From NCBI GenBank assembly GCA_964442495.1, contig CAYTZN010000003.1:62001-126000 (forward strand): a stretch of DNA of 64,000 bases. The letters are read 5' to 3'. The notes under the pieces were generated by a model. The model had not been told where the DNA came from and did no database searches. It saw only the letters and a list, made by a program, of their open reading frames with translations. Positions 43,129 through 51,876 of the stretch are shown here, one piece after another. The stretch's first letter is position 1; every line of letters starts with the position of its first letter. This DNA comes from CAYTZN01 sp964442495 (lineage in GTDB: Bacteria; Pseudomonadota; Gammaproteobacteria; Legionellales; Legionellaceae). The position numbers and the translations under genes are program-made.

Positions 43129-44070
43129 CGTGTTGGTCCTTAACCAATCTTTTACAGGTAAAAAGTGGGTATAGAGTTTTTCTTCAGCGCTATTTTTCTC
43201 AGGCATCCAATTATATTGCCAATGAACATCTGGTGGAAGTGACATTAAAATAGACTCAGTTCTGCCACCAGATTGAAGACCAAAAAGGGTTCCACGGTCG
43301 TAGACTAAATTAAATTCAACATAGCGTCCTCGACGGTATAACTGGAAGTCCTTTTCTTTTTGCCCAAAGGCATGATGCTTACGACGACGAACAATGGGTG
43401 CATAAGCTTTAATAAAATGATCACCAATGCTTTGCGTTAAATTAAAGCTGTGCTGAAACCCTTGTTCGTGATAATCATCAAAAAAAAGGCCGCCAATACC
43501 GCGTGCCTCTTGCCTATGTTTAATATAAAAATAGTCATCACACCATTGTTTAAAACGAGGATACAGCGCCTCCCCAAAGGGTTTGCAGGCATTAAAAGCG
43601 GTTTGATGCCAATGTTGGCAGTCTTCTTCAAACCCGTAGTAGGGTGTTAGATCATACCCACCACCAAACCACCACAAAGGGGCACTGTTTTCTTTTTCAG
43701 CAATAAAAAAGCGTACATTGGCGTGTGCGGTGGGTACGTAAGGGTTGTCAGGGTGAATCACCAATGAAACACCTAAGGCATTAAAATGACACCCTGCTAA
43801 TTCCGGGCGGCTTGCACTAGCGGAGGGGGGCAGTGCATCGCCACTCACGTGTGAAAAATTAACGCCTGCTTTGGCAAAGGTAGCGCCTTTTTCCAGCACG
43901 CGGGTAATACCACCGCCACCTTGTGAGCGCGCCCAAACATCCTCCATAAATATAGCTTGCTCATCAAGCGCCTCTAATTCATTGCAAATGCTTGTTTGTA
44001 AACGCAAAAGATAAGATTTAACAAGGTCAAGAGCGTTTTCTGGTAAGGGTTGGATGGCTTTTGGGGTCAT
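43120..44070 (-). CDS. hemF: Oxygen-dependent coproporphyrinogen III oxidase
   Basis: This heme biosynthesis enzyme makes protoporphyrinogen IX from coproporphyrinogen III using O2. Conserved blocks are WARSQGGGGITRVL, GVSLVIHPDNPYVPTAHANVRFF, WWFGGGYDLTPYYGFEEDCQHWH, GIGGLFFDDY and RRGRYVEFNLVYDRGTLFGLQSGGR. The 316-residue length fits. It is convergent with the LplT-like gene. Aerobic-type heme synthesis is in keeping with a strict aerobe such as Legionella. Confidence 0.97.
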   Translation of the reverse strand: MTPKAIQPLPENALDLVKSYLLRLQTSICNELEALDEQAIFMEDVWARSQGGGGITRVLEKGATFAKAGVNFSHVSGDALPPSASASRPELAGCHFNALGVSLVIHPDNPYVPTAHANVRFFIAEKENSAPLWWFGGGYDLTPYYGFEEDCQHWHQTAFNACKPFGEALYPRFKQWCDDYFYIKHRQEARGIGGLFFDDYHEQGFQHSFNLTQSIGDHFIKAYAPIVRRRKHHAFGQKEKDFQLYRRGRYVEFNLVYDRGTLFGLQSGGRTESILMSLPPDVHWQYNWMPEKNSAEEKLYTHFLPVKDWLRTNTSS

Positions 44071-44203
44071 TTTATTTTCTATGGTTACACACTAAAAATG
44101 TGAAAATACCAGTTTTCATAATACCCTGCAACGGGTATATATTTTGAACAGGAATGCAAATGGCGTATACTAGCTGCATTATAGGATGTAGAGATTATTT
44201 TTC

Positions 44204-45184
44204 GTGCACGTTATACCTCAAAAATTACTTCCCTCGTTAATTTCCCCTCTTGCTATCGCACCAATGATTGACTGGACCTATACCCATTTTCGAATGTTTA
44301 TGCGAATGTTAGCGCCTCATGCACTCTTGTACACAGAGATGCAAACGGTAGGCGCTATTTTTAATAATCCAACGCGGGCTTTGTATTTTCATGATCAAGA
44401 GGAGCCCATAGCTTTGCAATTGGGTGGCATGGATAGAGACGCATTGGTTGAATGTGCAAAAAAAGCAGCGCAACAGGGTTTTTCTGAAGTTAATTTAAAT
44501 TTAGGCTGCCCGAGTGACAGGGTGCAATCGGGTCGTTTTGGTGCATGTTTGATGGCCGAGCCTCTGCATGTGGCGGATTGCATCAAGGCCATGAAAGATG
44601 CCGTCCAAATTCCTGTTACTGCAAAGACCAGGATTGGAATTGATAACCAAGACAGTTATGCTTTTTTTGAAGCATTTGCAACAACGCTCGTTGAAGCCGG
44701 ATGTGACAAGCTCATTGTGCATGCCCGCAAAGCATGGTTGCACGGGTTAAACCCCAAACAAAATCGTACCATCCCTCCTTTACATTACGATTATGTGTAC
44801 CAAATTAAAGAAGCGATGCCCACAATTCCTGTGGTTATAAATGGCAATATCAATGAAATCGATGAGATCAATGCCCATTTAAAGCAAATTGATGGGGTGA
44901 TGCTAGGGCGTCTTGCATGTCAAAACCCTTATGCTATCGCCAAGATTCATCATGCGCTTTATCCTGATACGCCTTTAGTGACATGCACGGATGTTCTAAA
45001 CTATTACGTCGAGTATGCCTTACAAGAAAAAGCGCGTGGTGTGCCGTGTAGCCTGTTATTAAAACCCATTTTTAACATGGCTCATGGCTTGCCGATTGCA
45101 CGTAAATGGAAAGCGGCATTAATGGATTTTCAACAATCGAAAAACCAACAAACACTTTTAAATGCATTGTCGTTATTTCAATAA
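44204..45184 (+). CDS. dusA: tRNA-dihydrouridine synthase A
   Basis: This FMN enzyme reduces uridine to dihydrouridine at positions 20/20a of tRNA. The TIM-barrel start SPLAIAPMIDWTYTHFR and LQLGGMDRDALVECAKKA are followed by NLNLGCPSDRVQSGRFGACLM with the catalytic Cys. KAWLHGLNPKQNRTIPPLHY is the DusA-specific segment separating it from DusB and DusC. It starts with GTG at 44204; no better ATG is available. It has 326 residues. Confidence 0.94.
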   Translation: MHVIPQKLLPSLISPLAIAPMIDWTYTHFRMFMRMLAPHALLYTEMQTVGAIFNNPTRALYFHDQEEPIALQLGGMDRDALVECAKKAAQQGFSEVNLNLGCPSDRVQSGRFGACLMAEPLHVADCIKAMKDAVQIPVTAKTRIGIDNQDSYAFFEAFATTLVEAGCDKLIVHARKAWLHGLNPKQNRTIPPLHYDYVYQIKEAMPTIPVVINGNINEIDEINAHLKQIDGVMLGRLACQNPYAIAKIHHALYPDTPLVTCTDVLNYYVEYALQEKARGVPCSLLLKPIFNMAHGLPIARKWKAALMDFQQSKNQQTLLNALSLFQ

Positions 45185-45231
45185 AGTTTAAATTATCAGC
45201 GAAGCTGAATAGCATATAACATATAAACAGT

Positions 45232-45271
45232 TTGACCTCAAATCACGCGCTTGGTAAAATTGATCACCAAG
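45232..45271 (+). promoter_or_regulatory. Promoter with overlapping inverted repeat upstream of the Fic gene
   Basis: TTGACC (45232-45237) and TAAAAT (45255-45260) are 17 bases apart, a good sigma-70 promoter. The -10 is overlapped by CTTGGT-N10-ACCAAG (45250-45271), a perfect 6-bp inverted repeat in the position of a repressor operator. The regulator is unknown. The start codon is 20 bases downstream, with GAGG as the ribosome binding site. Confidence 0.55.
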
Positions 45272-45290
45272 ATTATATTTGAGGCATGAT

Positions 45291-46877
45291 ATGTTTAATT
45301 TACACGAACTTAAAGAATTTAATCCCGCTATTGTCTACACGAACGATGTAGAGGCCTCTCCTGCACTGGAGGCAGGATCTGATGCGCTACAAGATTCTCT
45401 TTACCCAACCATTGATCAACTTCACGATTTATTCAATGGTTATCAATTTGCTGAAACTAAAATTTTGCCTTTTATTAAAAAGAATGGGCGAGAGGCTGTC
45501 ACTGAGCAACAGTTTTTAGAGTGGATTCTTACTTTGCATGGCGCTATTGGCAAGACTATTCTAGAACTTTGGAATAAAAAGGCGGGATCATACGCTGAAG
45601 AAGGTATTGCACTTTGGCATCAAGGCCGAATGGTGAGCGAGCATCTTATGCGTTATTTTTCTAAGTGTTATAGAGGCATGACTGAAGTTCAGTTGGCCCA
45701 ATTAATACATAAAGAGCATGAGGTTGAGGTGTCTGAAATATTAGATTTTATAAAACTCATGCAGAAAGTTCGTGGCCTTTCTGATGTTATGCTTCCTGAG
45801 TCAGAGGATAAACATCTTCGAGAAATTTGCGGAAATACTTATGAGGGCACTGTTCTTTTAAGGCGGTTATTTCTAGCTTATCGCTCTAATGCATTAACAC
45901 CTGTTGAAAAAGCCATTGTAAATAAAATTGTAATGCTCGGTGAGGATCCAAAAGAAATTCCTAATGCAATGTCTGTCTATGCTCGCAACACCCTTAAAGA
46001 GTTCAAAGCATGCAATGGTGAGGATTTAAAAGCGGTATCTGCTTTTTTGGCCAAGTTGTTTACAAGATTTACTGAAATTCATCCCTTTGGAAACGCGAAT
46101 GGGCGCGTGGCAACGTGCATTATGAATATATTTTTACGGTCACTTGATCTTCCAAGTATTGTGTTGCGACAGGTTGGTGAAAATACAGACCCAAAAAGTC
46201 CTTACAGTCTTGCCATGGATAGACTCAAAACCTCCACAGATATGTTGGAAAAGCTCATTTATCAGCGCATTATTGCTGCAAAAAAAGAAGCTTATTCAGC
46301 ACCGGAGAGAGAAAAGGTCGTTGAATTGCGGGTTCAATTTGTAGTCCTTGCAAGGCGGATTGAAACGATGGATAGAGCGTATAATTGTGATGTAATAAAA
46401 CATATGGCTTGCGACACGCCAGTTTGTAGGGCAGCGTTACAAGGGGCAACAGCATACTCTGATCGTATTGGTATAGTGATGATGGAGCAAATGCTTCTTA
46501 TAGCTCAACGCATTGAGAGCCAGTTAACGAGTCTGAAAAAAGCACCCGTATTTTCTCTTGCGGCCCAACTTAGTGAAGAGCAAAAATCAAAATTAATGTC
46601 TGGTTTAATACAACTGAGTGGACAATCTGGTTGGAAAGTGAATCAAAAAAATGGGTTGGTGACGTGGGTTGAGTTGTCTGATAAATCTGTTGCTCGTGAA
46701 GTGGAAAGTAAATTGTCGCGGTCTGGAGTGGCCGTTGTAACCTTGGCCACGCGAAAAGACAATCCAACTATTTCTGTTGTGAAATGTGAGCAAATTAATT
46801 TTAAGACATTGGTGGATATTGTAGAGAGCGAAAAAATTGAGCGTGTTAAAGAGTCATTAGCTCAAGCCTCTCTTTGA
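45291..46877 (+). CDS. Fic-domain protein with altered active-site motif, candidate effector
   Basis: This is a 528-residue protein. The Fic core is at residues 264-272: HPFGNANGR, matching HPFx[D/E]GN[G/K]R except that the metal-coordinating acidic residue is Asn268 and the following Gly is Ala. The catalytic His264 and the anion-binding GR remain. Upstream helices (LLRRLFLAYRSNALTP...FLAKLFTRFTEIHPF) fit the fold. Fic enzymes usually transfer AMP, but Legionella AnkX transfers phosphocholine, so chemistry cannot be assumed. The inhibitory S/TxxxE[G/N] helix was not recognised. The C-terminal third is unassigned. ATG 45291 is preferred to a TTG at 45279. A single-gene unit between dusA and secA, consistent with an effector; secretion is inferred. 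Confidence 0.78.
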   Translation: MFNLHELKEFNPAIVYTNDVEASPALEAGSDALQDSLYPTIDQLHDLFNGYQFAETKILPFIKKNGREAVTEQQFLEWILTLHGAIGKTILELWNKKAGSYAEEGIALWHQGRMVSEHLMRYFSKCYRGMTEVQLAQLIHKEHEVEVSEILDFIKLMQKVRGLSDVMLPESEDKHLREICGNTYEGTVLLRRLFLAYRSNALTPVEKAIVNKIVMLGEDPKEIPNAMSVYARNTLKEFKACNGEDLKAVSAFLAKLFTRFTEIHPFGNANGRVATCIMNIFLRSLDLPSIVLRQVGENTDPKSPYSLAMDRLKTSTDMLEKLIYQRIIAAKKEAYSAPEREKVVELRVQFVVLARRIETMDRAYNCDVIKHMACDTPVCRAALQGATAYSDRIGIVMMEQMLLIAQRIESQLTSLKKAPVFSLAAQLSEEQKSKLMSGLIQLSGQSGWKVNQKNGLVTWVELSDKSVAREVESKLSRSGVAVVTLATRKDNPTISVVKCEQINFKTLVDIVESEKIERVKESLAQASL

Positions 46878-47372
46878 AAGTAATATCTTGCTATTTAAGC
46901 TGATTGAATAGCATAATCAGGGCTACCTCATTTAAAAAACGGGTCATTTCGATGTTTTCTAATGAATGGGGTTGGCCCTTTTTTATATCATTTTTCTAGT
47001 CACTCCTATTTGAGTTTCTTCTTTATTGACATCAGTTTTCTGGGGTTTTAATTTCGCCATATGATTTCATCGCATAATTACCTAGTAGGTTTTAATGATA
47101 ATTATAGCAAAATAAAATCAATATGATTTGTATGTGGGCGTTTGTATCAACTATTTCATAATGTAAAAGTTTTTTTAGCAACAGTGAAAATTTTATACCT
47201 ATGTATCCATTATTACCCAATGCCAGGTCCTCAGGAGTCGATAGGTGGTTTAATGTGGTCGCGAAAGTAGATGAGCATCAACCTTTTTTTGAAGTGTTTA
47301 ATGTGCATTGTAAAGTCAAAAATGCGCGCGTTACGCGCTATGTGCACTGAATCCAGTGCGATATTCATATGA
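46878..47372. other. Long intergenic region before secA
   Basis: The 688-base gap from the Fic gene to secA holds no confident gene. Near the Fic 3' end a weak hairpin (GGGG-TTGG-CCCT) is followed by six T residues at about 46970-46985 and may terminate transcription. From 47050 to 47200 the DNA is A+T rich. A 49-codon frame (47201-47350, MYPLLPNARS...) has no ribosome binding site. Short GCGCGTTACGCGC and GCACTGAATCCAGTGC palindromes (47326-47360) lead into the 80-bp repeat at 47373. Confidence 0.4.
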
Positions 47373-47455
47373 GATCGTATAGATACGATGCATAAAGTAC
47401 GTTACTTAGGAGGGTACGAAGTCATTTGTGTTTAAACATTGGATGTGCTTGCTCA
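47373..47455 (+). repeat. Dispersed ~80-bp intergenic repeat, copy 3
   Basis: The copy begins GATCGTATAGATACGATGC and continues ATAAAGTACG, with the tail TCATTTGTGTTTAAACATTGG. Its stem differs from copy 1 in sequence yet keeps complementary ACG/CGT arms. It ends 110 bases before the secA start. Confidence 0.6.
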
Positions 47456-47565
47456 GTTCAATAATAGGTATTCATGGCATTTATATCTAATTTCTAGTAA
47501 ATTAAGCGGTTTTGGTACTCATGCTTCAGAGCGAAGTATAGAAAATAGAGGGGATTCTCAGGGCC

Positions 47566-50262
47566 ATGCTGAATACGTTAATGAAGAAAATGTTTGGTAG
47601 TCGCAATGAACGCACGTTGCGACGCATGGAAAAAACTGTATTGGCCATTAATGCCTTTGAGCCCCAAATAAAAGCACTGACCGATGCGGCGTTAGCCGCT
47701 AAAACCACCGAATTTAAAACCCGTTTTATTGCTGGTGAGTCGCTGGATGATCTACTCGCTGAAGCCTTTGCTGTAGTGCGTGAAGTGTCCGTACGTACTT
47801 TAGGGTTGCGGCATTTTGATGCTCAGATGATTGGTGGGATGGTGTTGCATGAAGGGAATATTGCAGAAATGCGCACTGGCGAGGGAAAAACCCTGGTAGG
47901 GACGTTGCCCGCTTTTTTAAATGCTATCAGTGGGTATGGTGTGCACGTTGTGACCGTAAATGATTATTTGGCAAAACGTGATAGTCAATGGATGCGACCT
48001 GTTTTTGAGTTTTTAGGGTTAACTGTAGGTGTGATTTATCCCGATATGCCTCATCAAGAAAAGCAACAGGCGTACCAAGCCGATATTCTCTACGGCACAA
48101 ATAATGAGTTTGGTTTTGACTATTTACGCGATAACATGGCCTTTAGTTCCAAGGACAAAGTACAGCGTGAATTAAATTTTGCGATCGTGGACGAAGTGGA
48201 TTCCATCCTTATTGATGAGGCGCGTACACCCTTAATCATTTCAGGTGCTGCAGAAGATAGCTCGGAACTCTACATTAAAGTTAACCAGTTGATTCCTAAG
48301 TTAAAGCTTCAACTCACGGAAGAAGAGGGTGGCGATTACACGATAGACGAGAAACAAAAACAGGCTCATTTAACAGAGTCTGGCCATCAACACGTTGAAG
48401 AACTCTTGATGAAAGAGAAAATGTTAGATCCAGGTGAAAGCCTTTATCATGCCAGCAATATTATGTTAATGCACCATATTAACGCGGCACTGAAAGCACA
48501 TGCCATGTTTCACCGTGATGTAGATTACATTGTTCAAAATAACCAAGTAGTGATTGTGGATGAACATACGGGCCGTACAATGCCTGGAAGGCGTTGGTCA
48601 GAAGGATTGCACCAAGCGGTTGAGGCAAAAGAGCGGGTCGCTATTCAAAATGAGAATCAAACATTAGCCTCAATTACCTTCCAAAATTATTTTAGGTTAT
48701 ATAATAAATTGTCAGGAATGACCGGTACGGCTGATACAGAAGCTTATGAATTTCAACAAATTTATAATCTCGATGTTGTTGTTATTCCTACCAATAAACC
48801 CATGCGTCGGATAGATGAGGCTGATTTAGTTTATCTCACTCAGCAGGACAAATATGAAGCTATCATTGAGGATGTTCGAGATTGCGTGGCACGCAACCAA
48901 CCTGTATTGGTGGGAACGGCCTCCATTGAGTCGTCTGAATTGCTCAGTAATTCATTAAAAAAAGTAGGCATTAAACACCAAGTATTAAACGCCAAATTCC
49001 ATGAAAAAGAAGCTCAAATTATTGCTGAAGCAGGTAGACCAGGTGTGGTTACCATTGCGACCAACATGGCAGGACGAGGAACCGACATAGTGCTTGGGGG
49101 GAGTTTGGCGTCAGAACAAGCCCTGCTCTCAGACACCGCAAGTGAAGCAGAGCGCCAAGCTGTTGAAAAAGAATGGCGACAACGCCATGAAACAGTCATT
49201 GCCGCAGGTGGACTACGTATTATTGGGTCTGAGCGCCATGAATCACGACGCATTGATAACCAATTACGAGGTAGAGCTGGCCGACAGGGTGACCCTGGCA
49301 GCAGCCGTTTTTACTTATCGCTTGATGATAATTTAATGCGTATTTTTGCCTCTGAGCGTGTAGCTTCATTAATGCGTCGTTTGGGCATGAAGTCTGGCGA
49401 GCCTATTGAGCATGGTTTGGTAACCAAGGCCATTGAAAACGCACAACGAAAATTAGAAGGGCATCACTTTGATGTGCGAAAGCAACTTCTTGATTACGAT
49501 AATGTTGCTAATGAGCAACGCAAAGTTATTTATTCACAACGTGCCTCTATCATGGAAATAGTGGATCCTCTAGAAGCAGTAGAGTCCATGCGAGAAGATG
49601 TGATAGCTGAATTGGTGAACAGTTATATTCCACCTGACAGTTTAGAAGATCAATGGGATATTTCAGCGCTTTCAGATGCACTGGCCGATGATTTTAAATT
49701 GAAAGCACCCCTTAAAAAATGGCTGGATGATGATCACACGATTCAACCTGCTGTTATTAAAGAAAAAATCATTTCTTTATGTGTTTCTCAATATCAGGAA
49801 AAGGGCCAACAAATTGGTAGAGACGTGCTCGCTCAATTTGAAAAATCAGTGATTCTTCAAACCATGGATAATCATTGGCGGGAGCATTTAGCCGCTATGG
49901 ATTATTTACGACAAGGTATTCATTTACGTGGGTATGCACAAAAAGATCCAAAACAAGAGTATAAACGGGAAGCATTTACATTGTTTTCAACAATGCTTGA
50001 TAATTTAAAATATGACATTATCAGGCTTCTAGCGTCTGTTGAAATTAAAACTGAGGACGATGTGGATGCTATTGAAGACCAACGTCGTGCTGAGCAAGTA
50101 CAAAAAATGCAATACATTCATGCCGATGATTCTTTGGCTCTGAGTGAGGATGATGGCGTCACCACCACGTTTAAACGCAATGAAAAGAAAGTTGGTCGGA
50201 ATGATCCTTGCCCTTGTGGTTCGGGTAAAAAATACAAAAATTGCCATGGAAGCCTTGCGTGA
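47566..50262 (+). CDS. secA: Preprotein translocase ATPase SecA
   Basis: This motor ATPase drives proteins through SecYEG. The N-terminus MLNTLMKKMFGSRNERTLRRM matches E. coli SecA. Walker A is MRTGEGKT and the DEAD-type Walker B is VDEVDSILIDEARTP; later come GTADTEAYEF, ATNMAGRGTDIVLGG and RGRAGRQGDPGSSRF. The C-terminal zinc/SecB-binding motif is CPCGSGKKYKNCHG. The length, 898 residues, is normal. No secM is found upstream, so the E. coli arrest-peptide control is absent here. The stop overlaps the mutT start by 4 bases. Confidence 0.98.
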   Translation: MLNTLMKKMFGSRNERTLRRMEKTVLAINAFEPQIKALTDAALAAKTTEFKTRFIAGESLDDLLAEAFAVVREVSVRTLGLRHFDAQMIGGMVLHEGNIAEMRTGEGKTLVGTLPAFLNAISGYGVHVVTVNDYLAKRDSQWMRPVFEFLGLTVGVIYPDMPHQEKQQAYQADILYGTNNEFGFDYLRDNMAFSSKDKVQRELNFAIVDEVDSILIDEARTPLIISGAAEDSSELYIKVNQLIPKLKLQLTEEEGGDYTIDEKQKQAHLTESGHQHVEELLMKEKMLDPGESLYHASNIMLMHHINAALKAHAMFHRDVDYIVQNNQVVIVDEHTGRTMPGRRWSEGLHQAVEAKERVAIQNENQTLASITFQNYFRLYNKLSGMTGTADTEAYEFQQIYNLDVVVIPTNKPMRRIDEADLVYLTQQDKYEAIIEDVRDCVARNQPVLVGTASIESSELLSNSLKKVGIKHQVLNAKFHEKEAQIIAEAGRPGVVTIATNMAGRGTDIVLGGSLASEQALLSDTASEAERQAVEKEWRQRHETVIAAGGLRIIGSERHESRRIDNQLRGRAGRQGDPGSSRFYLSLDDNLMRIFASERVASLMRRLGMKSGEPIEHGLVTKAIENAQRKLEGHHFDVRKQLLDYDNVANEQRKVIYSQRASIMEIVDPLEAVESMREDVIAELVNSYIPPDSLEDQWDISALSDALADDFKLKAPLKKWLDDDHTIQPAVIKEKIISLCVSQYQEKGQQIGRDVLAQFEKSVILQTMDNHWREHLAAMDYLRQGIHLRGYAQKDPKQEYKREAFTLFSTMLDNLKYDIIRLLASVEIKTEDDVDAIEDQRRAEQVQKMQYIHADDSLALSEDDGVTTTFKRNEKKVGRNDPCPCGSGKKYKNCHGSLA

Positions 50263-50651
50263 AAGTAGCGGTTGCCATCATCACGGATGAACATCAAAAG
50301 ATTTTAATTACTCAGCGTGCTCAACTAGCCCCTTACGGGGGGCTGTGGGAATTTCCTGGCGGCAAACTTGAACCTAATGAGCTAGCATCTTCAGCATTGA
50401 TAAGGGAAATTAAAGAAGAAGTTGGTCTTGATGTGTTGTCATATAATTATTTGGGAGAAGTGCAACATGCCTATGGTCAGAACGTTATTTCCTTATTGGT
50501 GTATCACGTTTATGACTACTCAGGCGATGCAGTATGCCTAGAAGCGCAAATGGGGTTATGTTGGGTAGATGTGGGTAGTCTTCGTGAGTTTTCTTTTCCG
50601 GCAGCTAATTTAGAAATCATTGAATTGTTTAAAGCCCGTGTTACAGCTTAG
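50259..50651 (+). CDS. mutT: 8-oxo-dGTP diphosphatase, MutT
   Basis: This Nudix hydrolase cleanses 8-oxo-dGTP from the nucleotide pool. The Nudix box is complete at GGKLEPNELASSALIREIKEEVG (G-x5-E-x7-R-E-x2-E-E-x-G). GTG 50259 is chosen because it gives KVAVAIITDE, the family N-terminus, has GGAAG at a suitable distance and forms a GTGA overlap with the secA stop; an upstream TTG at 50241 is also in frame. It has 130 residues. With mutY in the same window, both 8-oxoG defence genes are close together. Confidence 0.93.
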   Translation: MKVAVAIITDEHQKILITQRAQLAPYGGLWEFPGGKLEPNELASSALIREIKEEVGLDVLSYNYLGEVQHAYGQNVISLLVYHVYDYSGDAVCLEAQMGLCWVDVGSLREFSFPAANLEIIELFKARVTA

Positions 50652-50682
50652 CTTATTTTAATACAGATTGGGAATCTAGTCA

Positions 50683-50810
50683 GATTACTGGATACCTCGC
50701 ATAAAGCGAGGTAAGTTGGTGACTATACTGTCTCTGGTTTGTCCAGAGGATCTAGGAATTTAGCCAGATTCCTAGATCCTTCGTATAAAGCGAGGTAAGT
50801 CGGTAATTAC
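50683..50810 (+). repeat. Two tandem REP-like units after mutT
   Basis: Two units 84 bases apart share ATTACTGGATACCTCGCATA / ATTCCTAGATCCTTCGTATA followed by AAGCGAGGTAAG and T(T/C)GGT. The first has a perfect stem CCTCGC-ATAAA-GCGAGG; the second keeps the right arm and loop with one changed base on the left. They lie in the mutT-zapD gap (convergent). Confidence 0.65.
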
Positions 50811-50855
50811 CCCAGGTTTTATCCTCGCTCGGTGTGATTTAGTGAGAGCCACCCT

Positions 50856-51602
50856 CTATAATTGGCAGATAGCTAAATCTATTTTAGCGTCTGTGCGATG
50901 TATTTCATGCATGGAGCTTGCATCACACAATCGAAGACTAAGTCCATGGTGTCCTAGTTGCATTTTGGGGACAATGCCTGAATTTCTGTCCATTCTTAAT
51001 AAAATCAAATGACAAGATGATTGTGAAGGAAGTGAGCACTGATAAAAGCCATTAAACAGGTCAATCATGTCAAACTGGGCTGTATTTCGTAATAAAGATA
51101 AATAAACAGCAACGGTATCAGAGAGTGTTTGTAAGTGTTTTAACCAAGCTTTTAGATCGTTTTGACGTTGAAACGCTTCGTTTTCAAGCCATAGTAGGAG
51201 TTGTGGCGAATGCATTTCGCAATCATTGTGGTGTGCTGTTTGTGATAATCGAATCGATTGTAAAAATGAATTTAGTTGTATAGATTCTCCAAATCGGCCT
51301 ACCACAGAGCTCAGCTGTTGAATTTGTATGAACAAATCGGCATAAAGGTTATTGGATACAATCGTTTGGGATTTATTCAATGCATGTTCGATGCGCATGA
51401 ATTCTTTTAAAAAACGGCTTTTAAGCTCAGGCTTTTCGATGAGCTTGATGATTTCAATGATATTTTTTAGAGCATAGTGATGTATGACAGGATGGGACTC
51501 TTCACAGGCTTGTACAACAGTAAGAAAAAGACACTCAAGTCGTAAGGCTATCTTGGGTAAGTAGTGAGTGGCTAACTGAAAGGTAATGGTGTCTTGGCGC
51601 AT
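50856..51602 (-). CDS. zapD: Cell division protein ZapD
   Basis: This cytoplasmic FtsZ-bundling protein (DUF1342/YacF) acts at the Z ring. ITFQLATHYLPKIALRLECLF at the N-terminus, and FNGFYQCSLPSQSSCHLILLRM near the C-terminus, are family segments. It is all-helical with a C-terminal beta part and has 248 residues. Context helps: E. coli has secA-mutT-yacG-zapD; here zapD is on the opposite strand and yacG is not beside it. It is divergent from the ankyrin protein gene. Confidence 0.85.
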   Translation of the reverse strand: MRQDTITFQLATHYLPKIALRLECLFLTVVQACEESHPVIHHYALKNIIEIIKLIEKPELKSRFLKEFMRIEHALNKSQTIVSNNLYADLFIQIQQLSSVVGRFGESIQLNSFLQSIRLSQTAHHNDCEMHSPQLLLWLENEAFQRQNDLKAWLKHLQTLSDTVAVYLSLLRNTAQFDMIDLFNGFYQCSLPSQSSCHLILLRMDRNSGIVPKMQLGHHGLSLRLCDASSMHEIHRTDAKIDLAICQL

Positions 51603-51876
51603 AATTCTGGGGCTGTCCTTCTGCTATTTGACCAAGACTAACACAAAATTGAAAGAACTCAAAAAATTAGAGTTTTTATAGGTGTTTTTAGTGATCGGTA
51701 AATGGTATCTCGTCATCCTATGTCTTCAATAAAGCGATACAAAAATATTTTATAACCCCAGAGCAAGATGTTGTTATCTCCAACCTCGGGTTTAATTCCA
51801 AATGGACAAGGCGATTATGCTGCAAATAAATTCTTAGTGTACAAAATATGCATTGCTTGGTATTCTTCAAGAGAAA

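Noticed and set aside
47201..47350. 49-codon frame MYPLLPNARS... upstream of secA
   Set aside because: There is no ribosome binding site and its end lies in a GCGCG palindrome; it also gives no secM-like arrest motif. Kept only as a remark in the intergenic entry.
714..50810. Repeated GCATAAAGC hairpins as tRNA or riboswitch fragments
   Set aside because: They lack cloverleaf or known riboswitch layout and occur between genes of unrelated function; the REP-like explanation is simpler.
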